Shown here one piece after another: positions 16,672 to 26,117 of a DNA stretch of 64,000 nt. The stretch is from Prevotella sp. tf2-5. Lineage in GTDB: Bacteria > Bacteroidota > Bacteroidia > Bacteroidales > Bacteroidaceae. Below the pieces are notes generated by a model, which worked only from the letters and a program-made list of their open reading frames with translations, was not told the DNA's origin and searched no databases. The stretch covers positions 62,001 to 126,000 of the forward strand of contig NZ_FOWK01000008.1 in the NCBI RefSeq assembly GCF_900115435.1, read 5' to 3'. Position 1 is the stretch's first letter, and each line of letters opens with the position of its first letter. The translations under genes were made by a program, and so were the position numbers.

Positions 16672-18029
16672 TCTTCGGAATCTTCAGTTTGATCTAGTTG
16701 ATTCTGCCATAAGTATTTGCGGGTTTCGTGGACGATAATACCATTTAGTGCTAATAGGGATATCAAATTGGGTATCGCCATAAGAGCATTCATACAATCA
16801 GCAAGATTCCATACGATATCAAGTTGTATAACGCTTCCTATGAATACCACAATGACGAAAGCGATGCGGTAGGGTATGACCCAGCGGCTTCCTTTGAGAT
16901 ATTCCATAGCTTTCTCGCCATAATAGCTCCACCCTAGAATGGTAGTGAAGGCAAACGTTAGCAGACCGAATATTAACAAAGGTTCTCCTACTATTGGTAT
17001 TTTGGAAAATGCCATGTGTGTCAGTGTAGCACCGTTGCTGAATGAGATATCGGGATAGTGTAGCACACTGCTCACAATCACAATACCCGTCATGGCACAG
17101 ATGACCACAGTGTCCCAGAAAGTACCACTGCTTGATACAAGTGCCTGCCGGACAGGGTTACGCGTTTGAGCTGCTGCGGCAACGATAGGTGCGGAACCCA
17201 ATCCCGATTCATTACTAAACAGACCTCGCGCAATACCATAGCGGGCTGCCGTCATCACAGCGGCTCCTACGAAACCACTTCCCGCAGCCTGGGGGGTGAA
17301 CGCACATTTAACAATCATTTTGATGGCAGGCCATACAAAGTCGATGTTGACAAAAATAATATAGATGCAACCCACGACATAAAAAACTGCCATCATAGGC
17401 ACTAAGGCAGAACATACCCGTGCAATGCTCTTCACACCACCTAATATCACTGATGCTATTAACAAGGCGATAATGGTTCCCGTGAAATAGGGCGATATGG
17501 CATATGTCTCCTTAGTTACGGTGGCTATGGCATTAGCTTGTACGGTATTACCGATGCCAAAGGCTGCAATTGCCGTAAAGATGGCAAACAAAATAGCGAG
17601 CCATTTCCATTTCAGTCCGTATTCCAAGGCGTACATCGGCCCGCCGATGAACTGTCCGTCTTCTTTCTTCTTACGGTATTTGATGGCAAGCAGACCTTCT
17701 GCATATTTCGTGGCAATACCGAATACACCTGTCAGCCAGCACCACAGCACAGCGCCAGGACCTCCCAGTGCGATGGCTGTAGCCACGCCGATGATGTTAC
17801 CAGTGCCAATCGTGGCAGCAAGAGCGGTTGCAAGGGAAGCAAACTGCGATACGTCACCAGTCGCCTCCGTGTCTTTTTTTACTGAAATGCGTATTGCTTT
17901 GAATATATAGCGTTGGGGTACACGCAGTCTTATCGTCAGATATATATGTGTTCCTAGTAAGAGGATAATCATGGGCCATCCCCATAACAATCCACTGAGG
18001 TCTGCAAAAAAATGATTGAGTTGCTCCAT
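16668..18029 (-). CDS. Sodium:alanine/glycine symporter, AGCS family
   Basis: 453 residues with about ten hydrophobic helices. AGCS hallmarks are visible: GDVSQFASLATALAATIGTG near residues 58-77, GGPGAVLWCWLTGVFGIATK, and GLFSNESGLGSAPIVAAAA. These carriers import alanine, glycine or serine with Na+ across the inner membrane. The gene follows two DUF4230 genes on the same strand with a 6-base gap, so it is probably the last gene of that transcript. The exact substrate cannot be read from the sequence. Confidence 0.93.
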   Translation of the reverse strand: MEQLNHFFADLSGLLWGWPMIILLLGTHIYLTIRLRVPQRYIFKAIRISVKKDTEATGDVSQFASLATALAATIGTGNIIGVATAIALGGPGAVLWCWLTGVFGIATKYAEGLLAIKYRKKKEDGQFIGGPMYALEYGLKWKWLAILFAIFTAIAAFGIGNTVQANAIATVTKETYAISPYFTGTIIALLIASVILGGVKSIARVCSALVPMMAVFYVVGCIYIIFVNIDFVWPAIKMIVKCAFTPQAAGSGFVGAAVMTAARYGIARGLFSNESGLGSAPIVAAAAQTRNPVRQALVSSSGTFWDTVVICAMTGIVIVSSVLHYPDISFSNGATLTHMAFSKIPIVGEPLLIFGLLTFAFTTILGWSYYGEKAMEYLKGSRWVIPYRIAFVIVVFIGSVIQLDIVWNLADCMNALMAIPNLISLLALNGIIVHETRKYLWQNQLDQTEDSED

Positions 18030-18035
18030 CTTTTC

Positions 18036-18632
18036 CTATTCTTTATACAGTATTTTCACATGCTTAAATCCCATACCCTGCATCACTTGACGTACCTGTC
18101 CTTGGCCATTTTGCTCTGCAATTTGCAGGTTTTGGCGAGTCATTCCACGCCGTAGCATCATTTGGTATGCTTTGCGAAGCATCGCTTCACGGTCTTTTGC
18201 CGTCCAACTGCCACTCTCATAAAAACTCTTGGTACGTGCCTCGTCTATGAAATCATGGTCAAGGAGACTGATTTGGGGCAGGGTAATCTCGATGGTGTCA
18301 CCTCGTGTTACAATCCATCCTGGTTCAACCTGTTTGAGATTGACCCCCAGACGCATCGTACCATAATAGATTCTTACCAAATGGTCATCGGAAAAGATCC
18401 CGTGACGGATAGTGTCCACCATCTCTTCGTCACTGATGGAAAGGAACTCCCATTCTCCAATCTCTTTGATGCTTTGTATCTGTTGTGGAGTGATGTCTAT
18501 CTTCTGGTCGGCACCAATTCTCAGACGTGTGGTCTTGATGTCACGATAGACCCACCCAACCAGAAGCACCAGTAGGATAAGTACTATGCCGATGGCGGTC
18601 AGACTCAGTAAGGGATTATTGATTCTTCTCAT
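18036..18632 (-). CDS. DUF4230 membrane-anchored protein
   Basis: 198 residues when started at the ATG at 18632 (MRRINNPLLSLTAIGIVLIL). A longer in-frame start at 18677 would run far into the upstream gene. One N-terminal helix is followed by a soluble domain predicted outside the cytoplasm, with the DUF4230-like pattern ...RIYYGTMRLGVNLKQVEPGW...ITLPQISLLDHDFIDEARTK. Function is unknown for the family. It overlaps the next paralogue by 17 bases, and the pair looks like a tandem duplication that has diverged strongly. Confidence 0.75.
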   Translation of the reverse strand: MRRINNPLLSLTAIGIVLILLVLLVGWVYRDIKTTRLRIGADQKIDITPQQIQSIKEIGEWEFLSISDEEMVDTIRHGIFSDDHLVRIYYGTMRLGVNLKQVEPGWIVTRGDTIEITLPQISLLDHDFIDEARTKSFYESGSWTAKDREAMLRKAYQMMLRRGMTRQNLQIAEQNGQGQVRQVMQGMGFKHVKILYKE

Positions 18633-19293
18633 GTTCGATATCCAGATGAATAAGTGACTGAAGGTCACGTAACCCATATTCCTTACGGAACTGAATGATA
18701 ATATCCTCTTCCTGATAGCCCATTTGTTTGATGAGTGGTACTAGAACACGCGCAGCATTCTCTTGAGCTGTGTGAAGGATGTTCAATTGTGGAATACTCT
18801 CTATGATGGCAGCACGACCTTGTCGCTCATAATTCGTCATCTCCGCATCAGTGAAATGGGAACGTACCAATCCTATATATTCCTTGATGTTCTTTTGGTC
18901 AATCTTCGAGCTGGTCATGATTACCTGAGGGTCGGGCAGGATGATAATAATCTTTCCATCGGTCTTCTCAACATTACGTTCAGAGAAGTTACTCATATCA
19001 ATATATGCCTTTAATGTCGCATCCATCGGAATAGCTATCTTCCGGTCTCCCAAGGGCATCTTGAGATTGAAGTCTTGGGCAAGGAAAGTACCTTTAAGTC
19101 GAATCACATCATCGTGGGTCACTATCTTGTGAATCTTGTATTCAGTAGTATAGATACGGGAACATTGCCGGATATGGGTGACAAGGGATGGAAGTGTGTC
19201 GGCAGGAACAGACACAATCTCTTCCTTTTGCTGTTGATGACAACCGCAAAGACTAAAGAGGATGATGGCAAATATGAGAATATATCTTGTCAT
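18616..19293 (-). CDS. DUF4230 lipoprotein
   Basis: 225 residues from ATG 19293 (MTRYILIFAIILFSLCGC), a signal peptide with lipobox LCGC. The in-frame codon at 19314 is upstream of the likely transcription start (-7 element 19312-19319), which supports 19293. The domain shows MPLGDRKIAIPMDATLKAYI and KIIIILPDPQVIMTSSKID, parallel to the following paralogue (ITLPQISLL). Function is unknown. First gene of a transcript with the second DUF4230 gene and the AGCS transporter. Confidence 0.75.
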   Translation of the reverse strand: MTRYILIFAIILFSLCGCHQQQKEEIVSVPADTLPSLVTHIRQCSRIYTTEYKIHKIVTHDDVIRLKGTFLAQDFNLKMPLGDRKIAIPMDATLKAYIDMSNFSERNVEKTDGKIIIILPDPQVIMTSSKIDQKNIKEYIGLVRSHFTDAEMTNYERQGRAAIIESIPQLNILHTAQENAARVLVPLIKQMGYQEEDIIIQFRKEYGLRDLQSLIHLDIEHEKNQ

Positions 19294-19311
19294 TTTATAT
19301 ATTATTGGGTA

Positions 19312-19319
19312 CAAAGTTA
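19312..19319 (-). promoter_or_regulatory. -7 element (TAACTTTG) for the DUF4230-AGCS operon
   Basis: The minus strand reads TAACTTTG, 18 bases before the ATG at 19293, giving a very short leader. Confidence 0.6.
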
Positions 19320-19396
19320 GTTAAAATTTATCAAATTGCTATCGTTCTCCCCCTTTTTTTAGACTAACATTAAACTTTTTCTCTTCTTTTGCGTCA

Positions 19397-19529
19397 GAAA
19401 GATAACAAAAGACTTAATAAGCAAAAAGACACTCTCAACCAAAATACACAAAAACTGATTAATAGATGATATCATAGTGATTTAGGTTAACATAGTGTTT
19501 TCATGGGGGGCAAGCGTGCCCCTTTTTTT
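19397..19529 (+). other. Gene-free region with a strong terminator; possible small RNA
   Basis: The gene-free region 19320-19720 holds an intrinsic terminator: GGGGCA (19507-19512), a 4-base loop, TGCCCC (19517-19522) and seven Ts (19523-19529). No plus-strand gene precedes it, because the neighbouring genes to the left run the other way. A transcript starting near 19397, after the near-consensus TTCTTTTG at 19384-19391, would be about 130 nt with no credible reading frame. The promoter match is imperfect and no -33 TTG is visible, so the small RNA is tentative while the terminator is solid. Confidence 0.4.
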
Positions 19530-19624
19530 CTGTATAATCATCAAACTCCTTGTAGAATATACAAAAACAGAGTAACTTTTTAAACAATTTAGATTTTCTT
19601 TTGTTCGGTTCTTAATTTATTTCG

Positions 19625-19632
19625 TAACTTTG
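19625..19632 (+). promoter_or_regulatory. Distal promoter (TAACTTTG) of the Ca2+ ATPase
   Basis: TAACTTTG has TTG at 19601-19603, 21 bases upstream. A small perfect hairpin, GCCATC-AGA-GATGGC (19632-19646), would lie at the 5' end of the transcript. Confidence 0.6.
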
Positions 19633-19707
19633 CCATCAGAGATGGCGAACTTACTCCGTCTCGGCATAAAAAAGATTAAAATCTTTTGTTCTACTCTCGA
19701 CTTTTCG

Positions 19708-19715
19708 TAACTTTG
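19708..19715 (+). promoter_or_regulatory. Proximal promoter (TAACTTTG) of the Ca2+ ATPase
   Basis: The same TTCGTAACTTTGC context as the distal promoter, with TTG at 19686-19688. The ATG is at 19721, so a transcript from here would be leaderless or nearly so. Confidence 0.6.
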
Positions 19716-19720
19716 CAACC

Positions 19721-22336
19721 ATGAAGCAACATCATTATGAAGGATTGACAAAGGAAGAGGTGTTGGAAAGTCGTCTGCGGTATGGCACGAATGTTTTTTC
19801 TGAGCCGGAAAAAGTACCTTTGTGGATTCGTTTTCTCCAGAAGTTCAAAGATCCTTTAATTATTATTTTGCTAGTGGCAGGTGTCTTGTCAGTTAGTATT
19901 TCTTTCTATGAGTATTTTGTCTTGCGGGAAGATACTACCGTTTTCTTTGAGCCCGTAGGAATCTTTATCGCAATCCTGCTTGCTACGGGACTGGCTTTTC
20001 TTTTTGAGGTGAAAGCCGACCGTGAGTTTGCGATTCTCAATCAGGTAAATGATGAGGAACCCGTTGTGGTCATTCGTGAGGGGCGAAGACTGCAAATTCC
20101 TAAATGTGATGTTGTTGTTGGCGATATTGTATTAATCAATACAGGTGACGAGATACCTGCTGATGGATTGTTACTGGAAGCTGTGTCGATGAATGTTGAT
20201 GAATCGACGTTGACAGGAGAACCAGTATGTTATAAAAGTGTGGCAGATCAGGATTTTGACCCCGAGGCTACTTTCCCCACTAATCAGGTTTTGCGTGGAA
20301 CGAAAGTAATGGAGGGTCATGGTATTTTCCGAGTTCAGGCTGTTGGTGATGCCACTGAGAATGGCAAGGTCTATGAGGCGGCGCGAATTGATGACAGTGT
20401 GAAGACACCGTTAAATGAACAGTTAGAGCGTTTGGGAATTCTTATCGCAAGGGTAAGCTATGGTATTGCTTTCTTGGTGATTGTTGGTCGTGTTATGATG
20501 TATTTTCATCATTACGACTTTGAATGGGTTCATTTCGTGTCCTATGTTTTGCAGACAGTGATGATAGCCGTGACATTGATTGTCGTTGCTGTCCCTGAGG
20601 GACTTCCCATGGCGGTGACATTGAGCCTTGCTTATAGCATGCGTCGTATGTTGAAGACGAATAATCTGGTGCGGAAGATGCATGCCTGTGAGACTATGGG
20701 GGCAGCTACCGTTATCTGTACGGATAAAACGGGAACACTGACACAGAACGTCATGCATGTTTATGAGACATGTTTTGAGACAGAAGGAGAGCAGTGCCAA
20801 CATCGGGTCTGTCAGGGAATCGCGGTGAATACAACAGCGTCGTTACAGATAGATGAGGGGACATCACCAAAGGTCTTGGGTAATCCGACAGAGGGCGCCT
20901 TGCTGTTATGGTTGTATGATCAGGGTATTGACTATCGGGCATTGAAAGAGGAAGTGGTCTATGAGATGGAGCTCCCTTTCTCTACAGAGCGTAAGTTGAT
21001 GGCGGTGGTTATCAAGACGGATCAGGAAAGAATCCTCTATGTAAAGGGTGCTCCTGAGATTGTATATGAGAAGTGCGTGTTGTCTGATCAGAAAAAGGAG
21101 GATATACAGAAACGGTTACTTACCTATCAGGAGCAAGGGATGCGTACATTAGGATTTGCTTACCAGCGATTAGATGATACAGAGATGCCTATCGTAGGAC
21201 AGCAATTGGTTGCAAATCAGATGACATTCCTGGGTGTGGTGGCTATCTCTGATCCTGTCCGTCCCGATGTGCCGCAAGCAGTCCGTGAATGTATGGAAGC
21301 GGGTATCGCCGTGAAAATAGTGACGGGTGATACCGCTGCCACTGCCCGGGAGATTGCCCGTCAGGTGGGACTGTGGTCGGATGATGATACGGATCGTCAG
21401 TTGATAACCGGTCCGGAGTTTGCCGCCTTGTCAGATACGGAGCTACTGGAACGGTTGATGGATCTGAAGGTAATAGCTCGTGCCCGACCGATGGATAAGA
21501 AACGATTGGTGGAGGCATTGCAGTTATTAGGACAAGTGGTTGCTGTAACCGGTGATGGTACCAATGACGCTCCAGCTTTAAAAGCGGCTCATGTAGGACT
21601 CTCCATGGGAGATGGAACCTCGGTGGCAAAAGAGGCTTCGGACATTACTATTATTGACAATTCTTTCAGTAGCATTGGCAGAGCGGTCATGTGGGGACGT
21701 TCCCTCTATCGGAATATCCAACGTTTTATTCTGTTCCAGATGACAGTTAATGTAGTGGCATGTCTGATCGTCCTGGTAGGTGCTTTCATGGGTACAGAGG
21801 TGCCGCTGACAGTGACACAGATGTTGTGGGTAAATCTGATTATGGATACTTTTGCTGCCATGGCATTGGCTTCCCTGCCACCATCTACCTCGGTGATGAA
21901 GGAGAAACCTCGTGATCGTCGCTCTTTCATCATCAATCGTGATATGGCAAGACAGATTATAGGGGTAGGGTGTACCTTCTTTATAGTGTTGATATGCCTT
22001 CTATACCATTATGAGAGGAATGGGTGGTCGCCTTATGAGCAGAGTTTGTTCTTTACAATCTTTGTCATGCTCCAGTTTTGGAATATGTTTAATGCCCGTG
22101 CCTTTGCAACAAGGGAGAGTGCTTTGAAGATAAGCGGTTGTCGTGGTTTCCTGCTGATAGCCCATCTGGTATTTTTTGGACAGCTCCTGATTGTCACGTT
22201 GGGTGGCAGGATGTTCAATGTAACACCTTTGCGTTGGCAGGACTGGTTATTGATTATCAGTGCTACCTCTGTTGTGTTATGGATCGGGGAAATCGGTCGC
22301 TTGAGAGTAAAAAGAACTGCCAACCAAAGAAAATAA
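19721..22336 (+). CDS. Calcium-translocating P-type ATPase (P2B-like)
   Basis: 871 residues, the usual length. Domains in order: N-terminal cation ATPase domain (LTKEEVLESRLRYGTNVF), two membrane helices, actuator domain with DESTLTGEPV, helices M3-M4 with VPEGLPMAVTLSLA, the phosphorylation motif CTDKTGTLT (Asp335), the nucleotide domain with KGAPE, hinge VTGDGTNDAPALKAAHVGLS, and C-terminal helices. The PEGLP motif in M4 is typical of Ca2+ pumps. It would export Ca2+ from the cytoplasm. Two tandem promoters with the same core precede it, and transcription is monocistronic or reads into the next lipoprotein gene. Confidence 0.95.
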   Translation: MKQHHYEGLTKEEVLESRLRYGTNVFSEPEKVPLWIRFLQKFKDPLIIILLVAGVLSVSISFYEYFVLREDTTVFFEPVGIFIAILLATGLAFLFEVKADREFAILNQVNDEEPVVVIREGRRLQIPKCDVVVGDIVLINTGDEIPADGLLLEAVSMNVDESTLTGEPVCYKSVADQDFDPEATFPTNQVLRGTKVMEGHGIFRVQAVGDATENGKVYEAARIDDSVKTPLNEQLERLGILIARVSYGIAFLVIVGRVMMYFHHYDFEWVHFVSYVLQTVMIAVTLIVVAVPEGLPMAVTLSLAYSMRRMLKTNNLVRKMHACETMGAATVICTDKTGTLTQNVMHVYETCFETEGEQCQHRVCQGIAVNTTASLQIDEGTSPKVLGNPTEGALLLWLYDQGIDYRALKEEVVYEMELPFSTERKLMAVVIKTDQERILYVKGAPEIVYEKCVLSDQKKEDIQKRLLTYQEQGMRTLGFAYQRLDDTEMPIVGQQLVANQMTFLGVVAISDPVRPDVPQAVRECMEAGIAVKIVTGDTAATAREIARQVGLWSDDDTDRQLITGPEFAALSDTELLERLMDLKVIARARPMDKKRLVEALQLLGQVVAVTGDGTNDAPALKAAHVGLSMGDGTSVAKEASDITIIDNSFSSIGRAVMWGRSLYRNIQRFILFQMTVNVVACLIVLVGAFMGTEVPLTVTQMLWVNLIMDTFAAMALASLPPSTSVMKEKPRDRRSFIINRDMARQIIGVGCTFFIVLICLLYHYERNGWSPYEQSLFFTIFVMLQFWNMFNARAFATRESALKISGCRGFLLIAHLVFFGQLLIVTLGGRMFNVTPLRWQDWLLIISATSVVLWIGEIGRLRVKRTANQRK

Positions 22337-22368
22337 CGCCTTTTGTACTTATTTAACCGATTTTTTTG

Positions 22369-22376
22369 TATCTTTG
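22369..22376 (+). promoter_or_regulatory. -7 element (TATCTTTG) of the DUF4738 gene
   Basis: TATCTTTG with TTG at 22343-22345, 24 bases before the ATG at 22400. Confidence 0.6.
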
Positions 22377-22399
22377 CAACATTATAAAGAATAAAAAAG

Positions 22400-22966
22400 A
22401 TGAAAACGAACAGATGCTATTTCTTCCTGATGGTATGCCTCGCTTTGGCTATGATGGCTTGTGGTGGAAAGAAAAAGAGTGACAATATTATCACAGAGCG
22501 TGCGGAAATCCCCAAGCCACAGGAGCCTGTACGTTTACAACCTTATTCTGATAGCAGGGATGTCAATTGGATAGGACGTTCCTATCATCTGGACATCAAT
22601 CGTCAGCCCAGTGATTCCTTACCAATGGTCAAGGATGAGATTGGTCAGCAGTTTGTGGATAACTGTATCACATTGGTAGTCTCTCGTCAGGATGGTTCCA
22701 AGTTTTATAGTCATAAATTTACCAAAAAGGATTTCGACAAATATCTTGATGATGACTATCGGAAGACGGGTATTTTGGAAGGATTGGTGTTTGATAAAGC
22801 AGAAGGAGACTGGTTGGAGTTTGCTGCTAGTGTCAGTCATCCCCAAACAGATGAGTATATCCCTTTGATTGTCCGTCTCTCACGAATGGGGGAGATATCT
22901 ATCAAGCGTGATTCTCAGATGGATACAAATGCCATTGAAGAGGAAAAAGAAGAGGAAGGTGTTTAA
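22400..22966 (+). CDS. DUF4738 lipoprotein
   Basis: 188 residues. Signal peptide with lipobox (LALAMMAC, Cys21), then a polar linker and a soluble domain with YHLDINRQPSDSLPMVKDE, ITLVVSRQDGSKFYSHKFTK and SVSHPQTDEYIPLIVRLSRM. This agrees with the DUF4738 family of Bacteroidota lipoproteins as I recall it. Function is unknown. It has its own promoter 63 bases after the ATPase, and the acidic C-terminus (EEEKEEEGV) ends 4 bases before the convergent HAD gene. Confidence 0.75.
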   Translation: MKTNRCYFFLMVCLALAMMACGGKKKSDNIITERAEIPKPQEPVRLQPYSDSRDVNWIGRSYHLDINRQPSDSLPMVKDEIGQQFVDNCITLVVSRQDGSKFYSHKFTKKDFDKYLDDDYRKTGILEGLVFDKAEGDWLEFAASVSHPQTDEYIPLIVRLSRMGEISIKRDSQMDTNAIEEEKEEEGV

Positions 22967-22970
22967 TATT

Positions 22971-23696
22971 TTACTTATTTCCTGAAAATAAAGATTCCCA
23001 TAGTCGGGAGAAGGTACTCATGTTGGGCATGATGATATCTGCTCCTTTGCTCTTTAGCGCCTCATCGGGTAAAGGACCGGTGTTGACGGCAACCGTGAAA
23101 CACTTTGCGGCAACGGCAGCCTGTACCCCCAAAGGAGCGTTCTCTACGACAATTGTTTCCCAGGGATTAGTGCCTACCTTCCTCATACCTGCCAGATAAG
23201 GTTCTGGAGCGGGTTTCCCATGTGTGACATCGAAACTGGTGACAATCAGATCCTGTTGGATCAATCCATTATAATCTGTCACTAATTTGTCTAATAAGGT
23301 ATGTTGTCCACTTCCTGTTACGACGCATATCTTTAAACCGTCAGCCTTGATTTGTCGCATGAGGTCCTCGGTGCCTTCCATCTTGTGGGCAGGGGGGCAT
23401 TGACTGAAAAGAGAAGCTTTGATCTCATAAATCCGTTGTGCTTCCTCATCACTGATCTCGCGGTTCCATTGTTGGCGTGCTTTCAGTTTAATCGTCTCAA
23501 CTCCTCGCATACCCTCATAAAGATATGCTTCACTCTCCTCCATTTGTATACCGACGGAACTCATCGCCTGATGCCATGAACGGGCATGGTTGGGCATTGA
23601 GTCATAAATGACCCCGTCCATATCGAAAAGCACGGCTTTCGGACAAAATTGTCTGAAGCCGTGCTTTGCTAAGTATTTCTTAATTGCCAGTTCCAT
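22971..23696 (-). CDS. HAD-superfamily hydrolase, beta-phosphoglucomutase-like
   Basis: 241 residues. HAD motif I is VLFDMDGVIYDSMPNH (nucleophile Asp in FDMDG), motif II VVTGSGQ, motif III KPAPEPYL, motif IV VVENAPLGVQAA. The cap domain is helical, as in the PGM/phosphatase subfamily. It may be a sugar-phosphate phosphatase or mutase; the substrate cannot be assigned. It is last in the lysS-gpsA-pgi-HAD run, 34 bases after pgi, and those bases contain a 9-bp-period repeat. Confidence 0.88.
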   Translation of the reverse strand: MELAIKKYLAKHGFRQFCPKAVLFDMDGVIYDSMPNHARSWHQAMSSVGIQMEESEAYLYEGMRGVETIKLKARQQWNREISDEEAQRIYEIKASLFSQCPPAHKMEGTEDLMRQIKADGLKICVVTGSGQHTLLDKLVTDYNGLIQQDLIVTSFDVTHGKPAPEPYLAGMRKVGTNPWETIVVENAPLGVQAAVAAKCFTVAVNTGPLPDEALKSKGADIIMPNMSTFSRLWESLFSGNK

Positions 23697-23701
23697 TGTC
23701 T

Positions 23702-23725
23702 TCTAGATATGCTAGAGACTCTAGA
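23702..23725. repeat. 9-bp-period microrepeat (TCTAGA core)
   Basis: CTAGA occurs at 23703, 23712 and 23721, exactly nine bases apart, inside TCTAGA-like 6-mer palindromes separated by three bases. The build matches the CTATAG repeats in aroB. It fills most of the 34-base gap between pgi and the HAD gene. Confidence 0.7.
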
Positions 23726-23730
23726 CATTT

Positions 23731-25083
23731 TTACTTCTCTTTGGCAAGACGCTCCTTGATGGTCTTTGAGTCAGCCTCATAACCAGGTTTATCAAGTAAG
23801 GCAAACATATTCTTCTTGTAAGCCTCCACACCAGGTTGGTTGAAGGGGTTAACGCCCAATACATTACCGCTGATACCGCATCCAATCTCGAAGAAGTAGA
23901 TCAATTGCCCAATATAATATTCATTCAGTTTGGGAACACTGATCCGGATGTTGGGAACACCACCGTCCACATGGGCAAGACGGGTACCGAGCTCTGCCAT
24001 TTTATTAACTTCGTCAACTCGTTTACCAGCCAGGAAGTTCAAACCATCCAGATTCTCTTCGTCCTCTGGGAACAACAGTTTCTTCTCAGGTTCCTCAATG
24101 GATATTACGGTCTCAAAAATAGTGCGTTCACCGTCTTGAATCCACTGACCCATGGAGTGAAGGTCGGTAGTGAAATCCACTGAAGCAGGGAATATACCCT
24201 TCTTGTCCTTACCCTCAGACTCTCCGTAGAGCTGTTTCCACCACTCACTGACGAAATGCAGCTTGGGCTGGTAGTTCACCATAATCTCTATCTTTTTCCC
24301 TTTACCATAGAGGGCGTTACGAACTGCGGCATACTGAGCTGCCGGGTTCTCGTCAAAGGCAACATCTTTTCCGCAAGCCTTTTCCATGTCCTGAGCACCA
24401 GCAACCAACTGTTTGATGTCAAAACCAGCGCAAGCAATAGGCAGGAGTCCAACTGGAGTAAGAACAGAGAAACGTCCACCAACGTTGTCGGGGATGATGA
24501 AACTCTTATAACCTTCCTTGTCGGCGCAGGTACGGGCAGCACCACGCTTGGCATCTGTAACAGCTACGATTACTTTTTTCGCTTCTTCCTTACCACGTTG
24601 TGCCTCACATTGCTTCTTCAGCAGACGGAAGGTCAATGCCGTCTCTGTTGTCGTACCCGATTTAGAGATGTTGATGACGCCAAACTTCTTGTTTTTGAGG
24701 TATTCTGTCAGTTCATACAGATAGTCCTCACCGATGTTGTTACCTGCAAATAGGATAGTGGGGTTCTTCTGATCTTGAATCAGCCAACCGAATGAGTTGC
24801 TCAATGCCTCGATAACGGCACGCGCACCTAAATAAGAACCACCGATACCTGCTACAACCACTGCCTCGCAGTTGTCACGAAGGACCTTGGCGGTAGCCTC
24901 AATCTCATCGAGGAATGCGGGAGTAATCTCTGTGGGCAGATGCAGCCAACCTAAGAAATCGTTACCAGGGCATGTGCCATTTTCCAAAGCCTCTTGAGCG
25001 GCTTTTACTTTCGGTTCGAAAGATTTTACAGCGCCTGCTTCCAAGAAACAAGCAGCCTTTGTGATGTCAAGTTTAATACTCAT
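23731..25083 (-). CDS. pgi: Glucose-6-phosphate isomerase
   Basis: 450 residues, the short bacterial form. Signatures are visible: [40 protein letters not shown] and the C-terminal [23 protein letters not shown]. It interconverts glucose-6-phosphate and fructose-6-phosphate in the cytoplasm. Ten bases separate it from gpsA, so it is part of the lysS-gpsA-pgi operon, a common Bacteroidota order. Confidence 0.97.
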   Translation of the reverse strand: MSIKLDITKAACFLEAGAVKSFEPKVKAAQEALENGTCPGNDFLGWLHLPTEITPAFLDEIEATAKVLRDNCEAVVVAGIGGSYLGARAVIEALSNSFGWLIQDQKNPTILFAGNNIGEDYLYELTEYLKNKKFGVINISKSGTTTETALTFRLLKKQCEAQRGKEEAKKVIVAVTDAKRGAARTCADKEGYKSFIIPDNVGGRFSVLTPVGLLPIACAGFDIKQLVAGAQDMEKACGKDVAFDENPAAQYAAVRNALYGKGKKIEIMVNYQPKLHFVSEWWKQLYGESEGKDKKGIFPASVDFTTDLHSMGQWIQDGERTIFETVISIEEPEKKLLFPEDEENLDGLNFLAGKRVDEVNKMAELGTRLAHVDGGVPNIRISVPKLNEYYIGQLIYFFEIGCGISGNVLGVNPFNQPGVEAYKKNMFALLDKPGYEADSKTIKERLAKEK

Positions 25084-25093
25084 AGTTTTATTA

Positions 25094-26089
25094 TTATCTA
25101 AATGAATCTGTTAATAGCTTAATCTCAATCTGTGGGGAAATGCGCTCATAAAGAATATTATAGACCGCATCAAGTATGGGCATGTTGACATGACAGTGAC
25201 GGTTAATCTCCTTCATGCACTTTGTTCCAAAATAGCCTTCTGCGATCATCTCCATCTCTATCTGTGCCGATTTGACGGAATAACCTTTTCCAATCATCGT
25301 TCCAAAAGTACGGTTACGGGAGAAATTGGAATAACCTGTCACCAGAAGGTCACCTAGGTAAACGCTGTCCACGATATTACGTTCGATGGGGTGTACCACT
25401 TTCAAGAACCGTGCCATCTCCTGTACGGCATTCGCCATTAGTACAGCCTGGAAGTTGTCGCCGAATTTCAAACCATTACAGATACCAGCAGCAATAGCGT
25501 ATACATTCTTTAATACGGAGGAATATTCAATACCAATCACATCGGTTGATGTCTTGGTCTTGATATAGTCACTGCTCATAATGTCTGCAAAAGCCTCAGC
25601 CTTTTCTCTGTCGGCACATCCTACCGTTAGGTAGCTGAGTCGTTCCAATGCCACTTCTTCCGCATGGGAAGGTCCTCCAATGCAAGCGAGGTTCTCATAA
25701 GGCACATCATAAACCTGGTGGAAATATTCCGAGCATACCAGATTCTCGTCTGGTACGATACCTTTGATGGCGGTAATGATGAATTTGTCGCGGATACGGG
25801 TCTTCAGTTTCTTCAGATGACTCTTCAGATAAGGAGATGGGGTGACAAACACCAGTGTATCATACATCTGCACTATCTTATTAAGGTCACTAGAGAAGAA
25901 TATCTCGTCAGTATTGAAACGGACACTCATCAGATAAGCGGGGTTATGCCCTAGGCGCTTGAAATCATCAATACGATCGTCACGACGCATGTACCATCCA
26001 ATGTGGTGAGTATGTCCCACCACAATTTTGGCAATTGCCGTAGCCCAGCTACCGCCGCCAATGATGGCTATTTTCCCGCAGTTGTACAT
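25094..26089 (-). CDS. gpsA: Glycerol-3-phosphate dehydrogenase [NAD(P)+]
   Basis: 331 residues. An N-terminal Rossmann fold with [17 protein letters not shown] (GxGxxxxA type), [15 protein letters not shown], and [26 protein letters not shown] containing the catalytic Lys (KNVYA). It makes sn-glycerol-3-phosphate for phospholipids from dihydroxyacetone phosphate. The place downstream of lysS (28-base gap) and before pgi is typical of the group. Confidence 0.96.
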   Translation of the reverse strand: MYNCGKIAIIGGGSWATAIAKIVVGHTHHIGWYMRRDDRIDDFKRLGHNPAYLMSVRFNTDEIFFSSDLNKIVQMYDTLVFVTPSPYLKSHLKKLKTRIRDKFIITAIKGIVPDENLVCSEYFHQVYDVPYENLACIGGPSHAEEVALERLSYLTVGCADREKAEAFADIMSSDYIKTKTSTDVIGIEYSSVLKNVYAIAAGICNGLKFGDNFQAVLMANAVQEMARFLKVVHPIERNIVDSVYLGDLLVTGYSNFSRNRTFGTMIGKGYSVKSAQIEMEMIAEGYFGTKCMKEINRHCHVNMPILDAVYNILYERISPQIEIKLLTDSFR

Positions 26090-26117
26090 GACAACAATAA
26101 ACGTTATACCATAAACA

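Noticed and set aside
24256-24753. Plus-strand frame of 165 codons opposite pgi
   Set aside because: It is the complement of conserved pgi sequence; composition is that of a shadow frame.
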